From positions 16,475-80,474 of the IMG/VR virus record IMGVR_UViG_3300031951_009873: DNA of 64,000 bases. One strand, written 5' to 3'. The notes below the pieces were generated by a model, which was not told where the DNA came from, ran no database searches, and worked only from the letters and a program-made list of their open reading frames with translations. How positions within the stretch are numbered: position 1 is the first letter of the stretch; every line of letters begins with the position of its first letter. Source of the DNA: a virus. This document shows positions 1 to 8,702 of the stretch, piece by piece. The position numbers were made by a program, and so were the translations under genes.

Positions 1-2
1 TT

Positions 3-905
3 GATAAGCATAAATTTAATAAAAACAAAATAATTTTTATAACTAATACTTCTAACATAAAAGAAATTTATGAAAATTATTTAAAAAAGTCACAATTATA
101 TTCATTTATGATTTGTGAGTCCATTAACTTTTACATTAGTGGTGAACCTGGTAAAAATATTGTACGGTATGAAAACACCACTAAAAACTATCTAGTAGAT
201 AAGATAGTAGAACATGATATGGAGTATTCCTTGGATATGTCTCCATCAAGTAATCTACGCAATAAACACTTCTTATGTATGAACAGAAATAGTGGTAGAC
301 TGCATAGACCCAAATTAATATTAAAATTAATACAAGAAGGAATATTTGATAAAGGATTGTCGTCTTTATTAAGGTCCGACGAATTTAATAGATTCTGCGA
401 AAAACCAGAAAATATAGATTATAAAACTAATATAAAAGAAAAGTATCCATTTGTGATAGATTATGAAAACGCAGATTATGTTGCGGGTATGCACAATTAT
501 TTCACAAAAAAAGAAATGTGGAATGATACTTACTTCTCGATAGTAGCAGAAAGTTGTATAGAAACAGGTCCGGTGTTTATTACAGAAAAGGTAGTAAGAC
601 CTATGATATATTTTCATCCGTTTATAGTTTATGGTAATCCAAACACGTTGTCAGAACTACGTAAACTAGGATTTAAAACTTTCCCAGAATTTTTTGATGA
701 AAGTTATGATTTAATTGAGAACGAAGATGAACGTTTATCAATGATTGTAGAAAATATAAAGCGTATAAGTAATATGACATTGGAAGATGTACATAAGTTA
801 TATAACTCTGTATATCCAAAATTAGTCCACAACAGAAATTTGTTAGCTAAAATGGCAAAAGATAATTTTGTTGGTAACAAGTTTTTAGATACTATAAATT
901 TATGA
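3..905 (+). CDS. GT10-like glycosyltransferase family protein, 5' partial
   Basis: The reading frame is open to the left edge of the window, so the first ATG at 108 is probably internal and the gene starts outside. The C-terminal half carries the signature shared by five proteins in this window: an LCMNRNSGRLHRP block, then S-x-V-x-E, FITEKVVRP, PFIVYG, GFKTFPEFFDESYD and a C-terminal HNRNLL. The E...(S/T)EK...P.I..G pattern resembles the acceptor/GDP-fucose motif of alpha-1,3-fucosyltransferases (GT10, GT-B fold). Sugar transfer is inferred from this motif only; donor and acceptor are unknown. The stop overlaps the next start by 4 bases (ATGA), so translation is likely coupled. Very AT-rich. 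Confidence 0.6.
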   Translation, partial: DKHKFNKNKIIFITNTSNIKEIYENYLKKSQLYSFMICESINFYISGEPGKNIVRYENTTKNYLVDKIVEHDMEYSLDMSPSSNLRNKHFLCMNRNSGRLHRPKLILKLIQEGIFDKGLSSLLRSDEFNRFCEKPENIDYKTNIKEKYPFVIDYENADYVAGMHNYFTKKEMWNDTYFSIVAESCIETGPVFITEKVVRPMIYFHPFIVYGNPNTLSELRKLGFKTFPEFFDESYDLIENEDERLSMIVENIKRISNMTLEDVHKLYNSVYPKLVHNRNLLAKMAKDNFVGNKFLDTINL

Positions 906-2335
906 AAGACATTTTTTTAGTGCATGATTATATAACACCGTATGGTGAGTTGGAAAACGGTTTGAATTTTGATTATTTTTATTCTTATATTGAAAAGGAT
1001 TTCAACAAATACCACGACATCATAGCCGATTTACAAAAAAAATATTACGATGGTGTCTCTGTATGGATTGGACAAGGTACTATCTCGTATGCAGTAAAGG
1101 AAGAACTATCCACATATGATGTATTTGCAAATAATCATAAAACCGATGGTGTGTATCTATATCCTATATCTCCATTTGGTGGAGCTAGTTGTGCGTTTGG
1201 AATAAACCATAGTTTACACCAGAACAGGTCATTTTTCTTTTTCATACCAGAGAAAACAAAATACTTAATTAGAACTTTAGAAAATTTCTACTTATTTATA
1301 AATTATTCCAACGAAGGTACGTTGGATACTAATTTTTTTGAAGTAATATATAAAGATGCAGAAGAATTCAATATTCCGTTCGAAAAAATAATATTCTGTA
1401 TATCTGATTATGATATAAAAATGAGTTTCGATGCTTGGTATCAAGGATATAAAAACAGACCAGATGTAAGTTCAAACATATCCAAAATCAAGATTTTGTA
1501 TCACACATGGTCATTGAGAGACAAGGCAAAGGAGTTTAAAAAAATATTAAACAACGAGGCCACGGTATTTAATCACAATAAAAACAAATGTACAGTCGTA
1601 ACAAAAGAAGAAGTTACAGACAAAATTGTTAGACAAAAACGATTTTTAATGTTGAATAGAAGATTAAGACCGCATAGGTTATACTCTATATTACTATGCA
1701 GCCATTTGAATTTGCTAAACGAGTTTTATATTTCTTATGATTTAAACAATATGGAAGTGTTTGAATTAGAAAAATCAATGTATACAACCGACCATCTTAA
1801 AAATGAATTTCCATTTGAATTAGTAGAAGAAGAATACAAAAAATTAAAGATGACAGCTCCGGTTAGTACGCTAGATTTTAAAAATTTACAAGATGTGTGG
1901 GGATTTAATTTTGAAGATAAACGAATTTATCAGCAATCATACATACACATAACTTCGGAAACTAATTTTTTTGAAAATGGTGGATATTTTTCTGAAAAGA
2001 CATGGAAACCCATCGGCCATCTCCAACCGTTCATTTTTCTTGGACCAGCAAATGGATTAAAAGAAATTAAAAAGTTAGGATTTAAAACATTTTCTCCATT
2101 TATAGATGAAAGTTATGATGAAGAAAGAAATAATGCAAAACGATTTAAAATGATAATAAATGAAATAGAAAGATTAGCAAAATTGCCATTAGAAGAAATT
2201 CATAATTGGTATCATTCTATTTTTGAAGATATTTTAATATATAATCAAGAGTTGTTTATACAATATGAAAATGATGACTTGATGAAAAATTTTTTCACTA
2301 AAAATCTGTTTGAGGTCTTGGATGTTAACACCTAA
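902..2335 (+). CDS. GT10-like glycosyltransferase family protein
   Basis: This 477-residue protein is a second copy of the family seen upstream. Its N-terminal half (to about residue 240) is unrecognised. The C-terminal half has FLMLNRRLRPHR, then ITSETNFF, FSEKTWKP, PFIFLGP and GFKTFSPFIDESYD, matching the other copies block by block. The SEK-type motif followed by P-x-x-x-G-P resembles the alpha-1,3-fucosyltransferase motif. It is expected to be a cytoplasmic glycosyltransferase acting on a phage-made glycan; the substrate is unknown. Its start overlaps the upstream stop (ATGA) and its end overlaps the amidinotransferase gene. Confidence 0.6.
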   Translation: MKDIFLVHDYITPYGELENGLNFDYFYSYIEKDFNKYHDIIADLQKKYYDGVSVWIGQGTISYAVKEELSTYDVFANNHKTDGVYLYPISPFGGASCAFGINHSLHQNRSFFFFIPEKTKYLIRTLENFYLFINYSNEGTLDTNFFEVIYKDAEEFNIPFEKIIFCISDYDIKMSFDAWYQGYKNRPDVSSNISKIKILYHTWSLRDKAKEFKKILNNEATVFNHNKNKCTVVTKEEVTDKIVRQKRFLMLNRRLRPHRLYSILLCSHLNLLNEFYISYDLNNMEVFELEKSMYTTDHLKNEFPFELVEEEYKKLKMTAPVSTLDFKNLQDVWGFNFEDKRIYQQSYIHITSETNFFENGGYFSEKTWKPIGHLQPFIFLGPANGLKEIKKLGFKTFSPFIDESYDEERNNAKRFKMIINEIERLAKLPLEEIHNWYHSIFEDILIYNQELFIQYENDDLMKNFFTKNLFEVLDVNT

Positions 2336-3329
2336 TGTAAATAATGAATGGGGACAACTTAAAAAAATAATACTGGGAAGTTCTTTCGGTGCGCAAATTC
2401 CTACTACGAAGGATAAAGGACTGCATTGTGTAGATTACGCTCATTATACTGATGAAGAGTTTTCTACAATACCAACTGGTTCATATCCATTACAAGTCTT
2501 AGAAGAAACACAACAAGACTTAATGCAGATAGAACAAATTTTAACTGGATTGGGAGTCGAGGTATATCGTCCACCCTCTATTCCGAAAAATAGACCATTT
2601 AATGACTCGTATTATGATTATTGTCCACGGGATTCTATGTTGGTAATTAAAGATAAAGTTATAGCTACTCCTATGACATTACGTCAACGAAGAGATGAAG
2701 CGGACAAATACAGACAACTATTTACGCCGGAAAGTTGGGTAACCTTTCCAAAACCAGTTGCAGATGATAGCTTATATGACCGTAGTGATTTGTCGAGAAG
2801 TACGTTGATGAATACTGAGCCCGTATTTGATGCAGCAAACGTACTTAAAGCAAACTATGATTTATTATACTTGGTATCAAATACTGGAAACAAGGCTGGA
2901 GCTGAATATTTACAAAATTGGTTACACGACAACATATCAGAACACTATAGAGTACATCTTGCAGAGAATATATACGCATATATTCATATAGACACCACGT
3001 TTGTTTTCTTACGAGAGGGGTTGGTATTGACAAACCCAGCTAGAGTTAATGTAAACAACATGCCAGATTTTCTAAGAAGATGGGATGTATTAAATGCATC
3101 GGAACCATATCCGACTCAAGTTATGTCAGATTGGTGTCCGGCGTCACCGTGGTTAGGTATGAATATTTTGTCTATTAATGAAAAACTGGTTATGGTAGAA
3201 GAACACCAGATTATGTTAATGAAAATGTTAAAAAAGTTTGGAATTGAGTCAATACCAGTTAAATTACGCCACGCAAGAACATTAAGCGGCGGTCCTCACT
3301 GTATTACATTGGATATTGAAAGAGAGTAA
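2322..3329 (+). CDS. Amidinotransferase (arginine:X amidinotransferase type)
   Basis: About 335 residues, similar in length to bacterial StrB1-like and glycine amidinotransferases, which move the amidino group of arginine onto an amine. Visible signatures are the N-terminal EWGQLKKIILG, the YCPRDSM block, the HIDTTF block carrying the expected catalytic His, and near the C-terminus SGGPHCITLD with the nucleophilic Cys (about residue 327). I chose ATG 2322 because a GAGG Shine-Dalgarno sits about 6 bases before it; a TTG at 2310 is the alternative. It overlaps the upstream gene. In this context a sugar amine or amino-polyol is a plausible acceptor (inference). Confidence 0.82.
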   Translation: MLTPNVNNEWGQLKKIILGSSFGAQIPTTKDKGLHCVDYAHYTDEEFSTIPTGSYPLQVLEETQQDLMQIEQILTGLGVEVYRPPSIPKNRPFNDSYYDYCPRDSMLVIKDKVIATPMTLRQRRDEADKYRQLFTPESWVTFPKPVADDSLYDRSDLSRSTLMNTEPVFDAANVLKANYDLLYLVSNTGNKAGAEYLQNWLHDNISEHYRVHLAENIYAYIHIDTTFVFLREGLVLTNPARVNVNNMPDFLRRWDVLNASEPYPTQVMSDWCPASPWLGMNILSINEKLVMVEEHQIMLMKMLKKFGIESIPVKLRHARTLSGGPHCITLDIERE

Positions 3330-3333
3330 CCCC

Positions 3334-3362
3334 TTGACATATTTACAAAAAAGTATTATAAT
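3334..3362 (+). promoter_or_regulatory. Consensus sigma70 promoter
   Basis: TTGACA (3334-3339), a 17-base spacer, then TATAAT (3357-3362): a perfect match to the bacterial sigma70 consensus, just after a stop codon and before a gene with a strong AAGGAGG ribosome site at 3375-3381. It should drive the gene at 3391 and those after it using host RNA polymerase. Confidence 0.85.
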
Positions 3363-3390
3363 TAATTAACCTTTAAGGAGGGTAAGTGTT

Positions 3391-4173
3391 ATGAAAGAAT
3401 GGAAGTATATAACGACAGAAGAACAACAGCAAATGTTATTCGCATGGCGGTACATTGGTTTCGTTAATTTGGAACTTTTGACCGAAGAAGAAGTAGACGA
3501 AATAAACGAAGAAATGGATACACTTCGCCGTGCAAGAACAGGAACTACTTCACCCGATGGAAAGGTTTGGGGAGAATGGGATCCATTCTCATATCCACAC
3601 AAGTTATCTCCTAAATTAGCAAAGTTGTATTCACACCCAAAGATTCTTGAAGCATCAGAATTCTTAATGGGAACAGAAATCATCGGTATGCAAAGTTGGG
3701 GATATTTCAAGCCACCCGGACAGCTCGGACGGGATATGCATCAAAACGCATTCTATACTAAGTGTGGCCCAAATGAAATCATCAATGTGGCTATTGCACT
3801 AGATAACCATGACCCTGTGAATGGTGCGGTATGGAATTACGAAGGTTCGCATCTTCTCCCAGTACTTCCAATCGAAGTTGATGAAGAACGGACAAAGACC
3901 AATCCAGCATTCTGGCACAATGAACGCGGTAAGCCTTGTGTAATGCCAGAAGGACATGGGTTCCGAAAGATTGAAGGTTTCCAACGAAAGGGAACGATGA
4001 CTCTTCTTCACTCCCACGTTGTCCATGGCTCTGAACCAAATGTATCAAATAGAATGCGCCGTAACTTCATCGGCGGTTATTTGAAGAAGGGAGCACCTTT
4101 CGCTTCTGGAAATCAAATGAAGCGTGAACCAATCGATATGTACGCAATGCGAAGGGAGCATTGGGGGTTCTAA
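3391..4173 (+). CDS. Phytanoyl-CoA dioxygenase (PhyH)-like protein
   Basis: 260 residues, the usual PhyH length. Family features: GRDMHQNAFYTK (residues 113-124, first metal-ligand region), ALDNHDPVNGAVWNYEGSH (136-154) and LLHSHVVHGSEPNVSNRMR (205-223) with the second ligand His (H212) and a likely 2-oxoglutarate-binding Arg. Members are Fe(II)/2-oxoglutarate oxygenases that hydroxylate small molecules. The first ligand motif reads H117-Q-N119 where PhyH enzymes normally have H-x-D, so metal binding may be altered. It has its own consensus promoter and strong ribosome site, and its base composition is more balanced than its AT-rich neighbours. Confidence 0.8.
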   Translation: MKEWKYITTEEQQQMLFAWRYIGFVNLELLTEEEVDEINEEMDTLRRARTGTTSPDGKVWGEWDPFSYPHKLSPKLAKLYSHPKILEASEFLMGTEIIGMQSWGYFKPPGQLGRDMHQNAFYTKCGPNEIINVAIALDNHDPVNGAVWNYEGSHLLPVLPIEVDEERTKTNPAFWHNERGKPCVMPEGHGFRKIEGFQRKGTMTLLHSHVVHGSEPNVSNRMRRNFIGGYLKKGAPFASGNQMKREPIDMYAMRREHWGF

Positions 4174-4174
4174 A

Positions 4175-5143
4175 GTGAAAGTATTATTAACTGGTGGTGC
4201 TGGTTATTTAGGTTCTATAATCACCAACAAGCTACTTAATGACGGATACGCGGTGACTGTGTTAGACTCTTTGGAGTTTAACCAGCTATCGCTGCTTCCG
4301 TATGTCAAAAATAAAAACTTTACTTTTATTTACGGTGATGCTAGAAATAAAACCATCCTTAAAAAATTAATAGAATCACACGATGTAATCATCCCGCTAG
4401 CAGCAAGAGTAGGATTTCCAGCGTGCGATGCTGACCCTCTTACCGCAACGCAACTGAATTACGAACAAATCGTTGATGTGGTTAAGTTTGCAGATGGTAA
4501 AGCTAAGATACTATTCCCAAATACTAATAGTGGATATGGAGTGGCAGAGGGTGGACAGGTTTGTAAAGAAACTAGTCCACTCAATCCTATTTCTCACTAT
4601 GGAGTAACTAAGGTAAACGCAGAACGATTCTTATTACAGAATAGTGATGCTATATGCTTTAGACTCGCTACTGTATTTGGTCCATCCCCACGAATGAGAA
4701 CCGATTTGCTGGTGAATGAATTCGTGTATAAAGCCATAACTGACAAATATATTGTATTGTTTGAACCACACTTCAAGAGAAATTACATTCATATTGAAGA
4801 TGTGGCAAATGTATTTTCATTTATGTTAGCAAATTATGACACACATAAGAACGAAGTATTCAATGTAGGATTATCTGATGCTAACTTGTCAAAGTTGGAA
4901 TTAGTTAATCTGATTAAAAAATATGTTCCAGATTTTGCTATAAGTGTTTCTGATTATTACGAAGACCCAGACAAGCGGGATTACATCGTATCTAACGAAA
5001 AGATTGAAGCAACCGGATGGCGTCCACAATATAGTATTGATGATGGTATCGTGGAACTTATTAACACATATAGAATGATTGTTCCTAGAATGTCATCTGA
5101 ATTTAGAAACGGATTTCCATTGGGATACGCAAACAATCTCTAA
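4175..5143 (+). CDS. NAD-dependent sugar epimerase/dehydratase (extended SDR)
   Basis: Rossmann-fold SDR with LLTGGAGYLGS at the N-terminus and a canonical catalytic YGVTK. The family interconverts or dehydrates nucleotide-linked sugars. GTG 4175 is chosen as start: it puts VKVLLTGG right at the N-terminus and has a GGGGG purine run upstream. The in-frame ATG at 4124 would add 17 unlikely residues inside the oxygenase gene. It is followed directly by an RmlC-like gene, a pairing usual in deoxysugar pathways. Confidence 0.85.
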   Translation: MKVLLTGGAGYLGSIITNKLLNDGYAVTVLDSLEFNQLSLLPYVKNKNFTFIYGDARNKTILKKLIESHDVIIPLAARVGFPACDADPLTATQLNYEQIVDVVKFADGKAKILFPNTNSGYGVAEGGQVCKETSPLNPISHYGVTKVNAERFLLQNSDAICFRLATVFGPSPRMRTDLLVNEFVYKAITDKYIVLFEPHFKRNYIHIEDVANVFSFMLANYDTHKNEVFNVGLSDANLSKLELVNLIKKYVPDFAISVSDYYEDPDKRDYIVSNEKIEATGWRPQYSIDDGIVELINTYRMIVPRMSSEFRNGFPLGYANNL

Positions 5144-5144
5144 T

Positions 5145-5696
5145 ATGAACTATAAATATACTCGCTGGAATGACTTTGAGGTTCGTCCATCAAAAGTATT
5201 TGGTGACGAAGTTCCTATGTTTTCTCCTACATCATATCAAGAATTTCGCGGGGAAATCTGGACCAGCTATCATTCTAAGTTCCATCCGATGAAGGATTAT
5301 ATTAGTTATATGACCGACCCCGTAATACACGATAGACATTCTCGGTCGTATAAAGGTGTATTGCGGGGACTACATTATGACCATAAAACTTGGAAAATGG
5401 TTCAGGCGCTAGTAGGTGACATTTATTTAGTGGTACTGGATGTTCGGGAAGATTCATTTACCTACGGAAAATGGGAATCATATATAATCTCAGAAGCCAA
5501 TAAAATGCAAGTACTTGTCCCACCTGGGTTCGCTAATGGCCATTATGCATTAACTGACTGTATATTTAGTTATAATTTATTTTATGACGGTGATTTTGTT
5601 GACGTAGATAAACAATTAGTTATCAAATGGAATGACCCCAAGTTTGGTATGGAATGGCCAACCTCTACCCCAATATTACAAAAACGTGATTCATAA
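5145..5696 (+). CDS. dTDP-4-dehydrorhamnose 3,5-epimerase-like protein
   Basis: About 184 residues, the usual RmlC size. The cupin core shows GVLRGLHYDHKTWKMVQ (first active-site His in RGLHY), the GDIYLVVLDVRE strand with SFTYGKW, and VPPGFANGHYAL. RmlC enzymes epimerise C3 and C5 of a 4-keto-6-deoxy sugar nucleotide; which sugar is made here cannot be told. ATG 5145 follows the upstream stop by one base. The next gene overlaps its stop (TAATG). Confidence 0.85.
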   Translation: MNYKYTRWNDFEVRPSKVFGDEVPMFSPTSYQEFRGEIWTSYHSKFHPMKDYISYMTDPVIHDRHSRSYKGVLRGLHYDHKTWKMVQALVGDIYLVVLDVREDSFTYGKWESYIISEANKMQVLVPPGFANGHYALTDCIFSYNLFYDGDFVDVDKQLVIKWNDPKFGMEWPTSTPILQKRDS

Positions 5697-6406
5697 TGAA
5701 AAGGTACAATCATGTATTATCTTTCGGATGTAGTTTTACCGAAGGTGGTGGGCTGGACTCACCAGAACATTATAGATATGTAAAAGGTAATTGTAATATA
5801 GGAAAAAGTACACTAAAAACATATATGTCGGACCACGCATATCCAGCGGTTTTAGCAAAACAATTAAAATGCGTTCACACAAATAAAAGTATTTCTCGTG
5901 CATCAAATGAATTAATTTTCAAAACTTTGTATGAAAATACAAAAAATATTTTTGATGGAACTGGATTATTAGTAACAATACAAACAACTATATTATCTAG
6001 ATTACTATTATACCTTGAAGATAATAAGCAATTTCAGACGGTTAATGGATTGTATGGTCCCGATTATATTCAACAATACTATGAACTATACATAAAACAT
6101 TTTTATAACGCAAAAATTGAATACGCAAAATTATTACAAAATATAGATGTGTACAGTCAGTATTTAAAAAATAAAAATATAGATTTTGTTTGGTTGTTAG
6201 GGGACACAGACGGAGAACCAGTGGTAGCAAACAAATATACGATACCATTTGAACATGAAAGTTTACTGTCATTTATCAGTAGTAATAAATTAAGAATATG
6301 CGATTTACCTAATAACCCGTTCGTTGATTATCATATTTCTGAACGTGGCCACGAAGTAGTTTCAGAAAAAATAATAAAGCATTTAGAGGAATATTATGGT
6401 TACTAA
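5696..6406 (+). CDS. SGNH/GDSL hydrolase-like protein (copy 1)
   Basis: 236 residues. Block I is SFGCSFTEGGG (nucleophile Ser near residue 14) and the C-terminal catalytic region is DYHISERGHEVV, giving the D-x-x-H...GH arrangement of SGNH enzymes. Such enzymes add or remove acyl esters, often acetyl groups on sugars. No signal peptide is seen, so it should act in the cytoplasm. First of ten SGNH-like proteins in the window. Start overlaps the upstream stop (TAATG). Confidence 0.7.
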   Translation: MKRYNHVLSFGCSFTEGGGLDSPEHYRYVKGNCNIGKSTLKTYMSDHAYPAVLAKQLKCVHTNKSISRASNELIFKTLYENTKNIFDGTGLLVTIQTTILSRLLLYLEDNKQFQTVNGLYGPDYIQQYYELYIKHFYNAKIEYAKLLQNIDVYSQYLKNKNIDFVWLLGDTDGEPVVANKYTIPFEHESLLSFISSNKLRICDLPNNPFVDYHISERGHEVVSEKIIKHLEEYYGY

Positions 6407-7028
6407 TTTAGAAAAATATCCAGTAGTCAGAGACATTTTACATACAACCGACGATTTAATTTTATTTGAAGATAAAATTGTACAGCATTGGGAAGATGGT
6501 AAGATTCGTGGTCCTGTTCATCTTTCGAATGGAAACGAAAGTCAGCTTATAGATATTTTCAAACGTATTAAAACAACTGATTGGGTATTCTCAACATGGC
6601 GTTCACACTATCATGCCCTACTCAAAGGAATCTCACCAGAGTGGATTGAATCGGAAATTCTTCAAGGTAAATCAATTACGCTATGTAATATAGATGAAAA
6701 GTTTTATTCTTCTGCCATAGTCGGAGGAACTCTTTCTATCGCTCTAGGTGTAGCCACGGCTATCAAGCGTGACGGCGGGAATGACAAGGTGTGGTGCTTT
6801 ATTGGTGATATGTCGTTTGAAAGTGGTATATTCTATGAAGTTCATAAGTACGCCAGAAACTTTGGATTACCATTATATTTTATTGTAGAAGATAATCATG
6901 TTTCTACTAATACACCAACAGAAGCCACTTGGAATTATACCCTACGGGATATTCCAGAGGATGTTATTTATTATAATTACAAGTCAAAATATCCTCATTA
7001 CGGCACTGGAAAATGGGTAGTGTTTTGA
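6396..7028 (+). CDS. TPP-dependent dehydrogenase E1 alpha-like protein
   Basis: 210 residues with the E1 alpha (pyruvate/branched-chain dehydrogenase) features STWRSHYHALLKG (66-78) and a TPP/Mg motif running from GDMSFESG (137) to VEDN (164-167), the right spacing for GD-x(about 27)-N. It is shorter than full E1 alpha (about 330 residues), ending soon after the cofactor motif. The partner with the E1 beta pyrimidine-binding domain is encoded at 12806. Likely role: decarboxylating or transferring a 2-oxo acid-derived unit for the island's product (inference). Starts inside the upstream SGNH gene. Confidence 0.75.
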   Translation: MVTNLEKYPVVRDILHTTDDLILFEDKIVQHWEDGKIRGPVHLSNGNESQLIDIFKRIKTTDWVFSTWRSHYHALLKGISPEWIESEILQGKSITLCNIDEKFYSSAIVGGTLSIALGVATAIKRDGGNDKVWCFIGDMSFESGIFYEVHKYARNFGLPLYFIVEDNHVSTNTPTEATWNYTLRDIPEDVIYYNYKSKYPHYGTGKWVVF

Positions 7029-7032
7029 GTTT

Positions 7033-8232
7033 ATGCGGTATAATTCTGAACAGCACAACTTTAAAAAATTTATAAAAGAGTGGGATACTGACTCCGAATA
7101 TGTTTTATTTGGGGCAAGTAAAGAGTGCGTTCAGTTTATCAGAAGTTTGGATTTGTTGATGGGAGAAGGAACGCTAAAGATAAAGTATATAGTTGACCAT
7201 AATCTTAAGAGTTCTACGACAGTTGACAGTATACAAGAAATAAGTTCATTCTATCGGCAGTCCAAGAAAATAGATAACAAACGTAATAACTTAAGATTAG
7301 TTCATATAGATGACTTTAATGATTCCGAAGCAAAGGTCATTATTACAACTGACGAATTTAGAAACGAGTATAAAAAGTACTTAGGAGAAAGAAACATAAA
7401 ATTTACTTGGTACAAAAATATAGCAGCTATTTGGCCGTTCGAACATAAAAACAAAGTCCACATATTTCAGACAGACATATTGGTTACGGAACGCTGTAAC
7501 TTGAATTGTTCTCACTGTAATATGTTTATACCGCATTATGAAACCCCCACACATAGAGATGCGGATATTATGATAAATGATATTGATTTGTTATTTACTA
7601 AGGCAGATTATGTAAGTATACTTCATCTGGTCGGAGGAGAACCGTTTTTATATCCTAACATAGATGCTGTGATTAAGCATATAGTGTACAATTATATCAA
7701 TAGAATAGATAAGTTTATTATCACTACCAACGGCACGGTCACTCCAAAAGATACCACTATGCAATTATTACGAAATAGTGATGTAATATTGAGTGTCAGC
7801 GACTATTCCAATAAACTAGAAAAACTTAAGACCAAAGTAACCAAAAACATAGAGAATTACCAGAACAATAATATCACACATTATGTTCGAAATAATATAG
7901 AGTGGTATGATTTTGGTGATTTACGAGTAAAGAAAAACCTACCAGAAGATGAGTTAATACAACACTTTGATAGCTGTACAGCTCCGTTCCGTGGACTAAA
8001 TGAAGGTAAATTCTACTATTGTCACTTGAACACCAGCGCGGTATTAACTAAATTGTTCCCACAAAACAACAATGATTATGTAGACTTAAAGTCGGTATCT
8101 CGGGAAGATTTTCTAAAATTTGATTTGGGATATACAAATTTGGGATACATTACATTCTGTGATAACTGTAATGGATGTAATACTGGAATAAAAATACCAG
8201 TTAGCTATGAAAAACAAGGGGTACGTCAATGA
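7033..8232 (+). CDS. Radical SAM enzyme with N-terminal Rossmann-like domain
   Basis: 399 residues. The first about 130 look like a small nucleotide-binding domain (YVLFGASKECVQF, then YIVDHN) of the kind fused to sugar-modifying enzymes. The radical SAM core starts at ILVTERCNLNCSHC (Cys-x3-Cys-x2-Cys for the 4Fe-4S cluster), with LVGGEPFLYP and FIITTNGT. A C-terminal Cys group (FCDNCNGC) may bind a second cluster. The substrate is unknown. Four-base overlap (ATGA) with the next gene. Confidence 0.82.
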   Translation: MRYNSEQHNFKKFIKEWDTDSEYVLFGASKECVQFIRSLDLLMGEGTLKIKYIVDHNLKSSTTVDSIQEISSFYRQSKKIDNKRNNLRLVHIDDFNDSEAKVIITTDEFRNEYKKYLGERNIKFTWYKNIAAIWPFEHKNKVHIFQTDILVTERCNLNCSHCNMFIPHYETPTHRDADIMINDIDLLFTKADYVSILHLVGGEPFLYPNIDAVIKHIVYNYINRIDKFIITTNGTVTPKDTTMQLLRNSDVILSVSDYSNKLEKLKTKVTKNIENYQNNNITHYVRNNIEWYDFGDLRVKKNLPEDELIQHFDSCTAPFRGLNEGKFYYCHLNTSAVLTKLFPQNNNDYVDLKSVSREDFLKFDLGYTNLGYITFCDNCNGCNTGIKIPVSYEKQGVRQ

Positions 8233-8702
8233 TTGTTATAGTTGATATTGACGGTACGGTTGGTACCCATAAGAAAAGAACTGAGCTAGCGACAGATAGT
8301 AATGGAGTATTTGATTGGGATATTTTCTATGCTCACGAAAATGTTATGTCTGATGAACCTATTTGGCAAACCATTTACAATGTTCGCCGGTATAAAAGTC
8401 AAAATTTTAAGATAGTAATGTTTACCGCTAGACCTGAATTTGTAAGGCGTTCTACTGAGGAATGGTTAAACTTGTATGATATACCATTCGATGAGTTACA
8501 CATGCGGAGCGCTGAAGACCATAAGATACCCGCGGTAGAATTAAAAAAGAAAATGTATGAAGCGTTTATTGATGATAGGGTGTTTTGTGCGTTTGATGAC
8601 AGAGATGAAATAATAGAACTGTGGTCATCATATGGGATACCAACATTTAAAGTAGATTATGAAATCGATAGATTACCAAACAAAATTATTACTGAGAAGT
8701 AA
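8229..8702 (+). CDS. HAD phosphatase, polynucleotide kinase 3'-phosphatase type
   Basis: 157 residues. HAD motif I is VDIDGTVG at the N-terminus, motif II is MFTARP, and AFDDRDEIIELW is the acidic motif typical of the phosphatase half of T4 Pnk-like proteins. There is no kinase P-loop, so this is a stand-alone phosphatase. It may remove a 3' or sugar phosphate. Its context among sugar genes leaves both DNA/RNA repair and metabolite phosphatase open. Confidence 0.75.
   Translation: MIVIVDIDGTVGTHKKRTELATDSNGVFDWDIFYAHENVMSDEPIWQTIYNVRRYKSQNFKIVMFTARPEFVRRSTEEWLNLYDIPFDELHMRSAEDHKIPAVELKKKMYEAFIDDRVFCAFDDRDEIIELWSSYGIPTFKVDYEIDRLPNKIITEK

Noticed and set aside
4124-4174. ATG 4124 as the start of the epimerase gene
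   Set aside because: It would add residues without family match inside the oxygenase gene; GTG 4175 begins right at the Rossmann motif and has a G-rich ribosome site.
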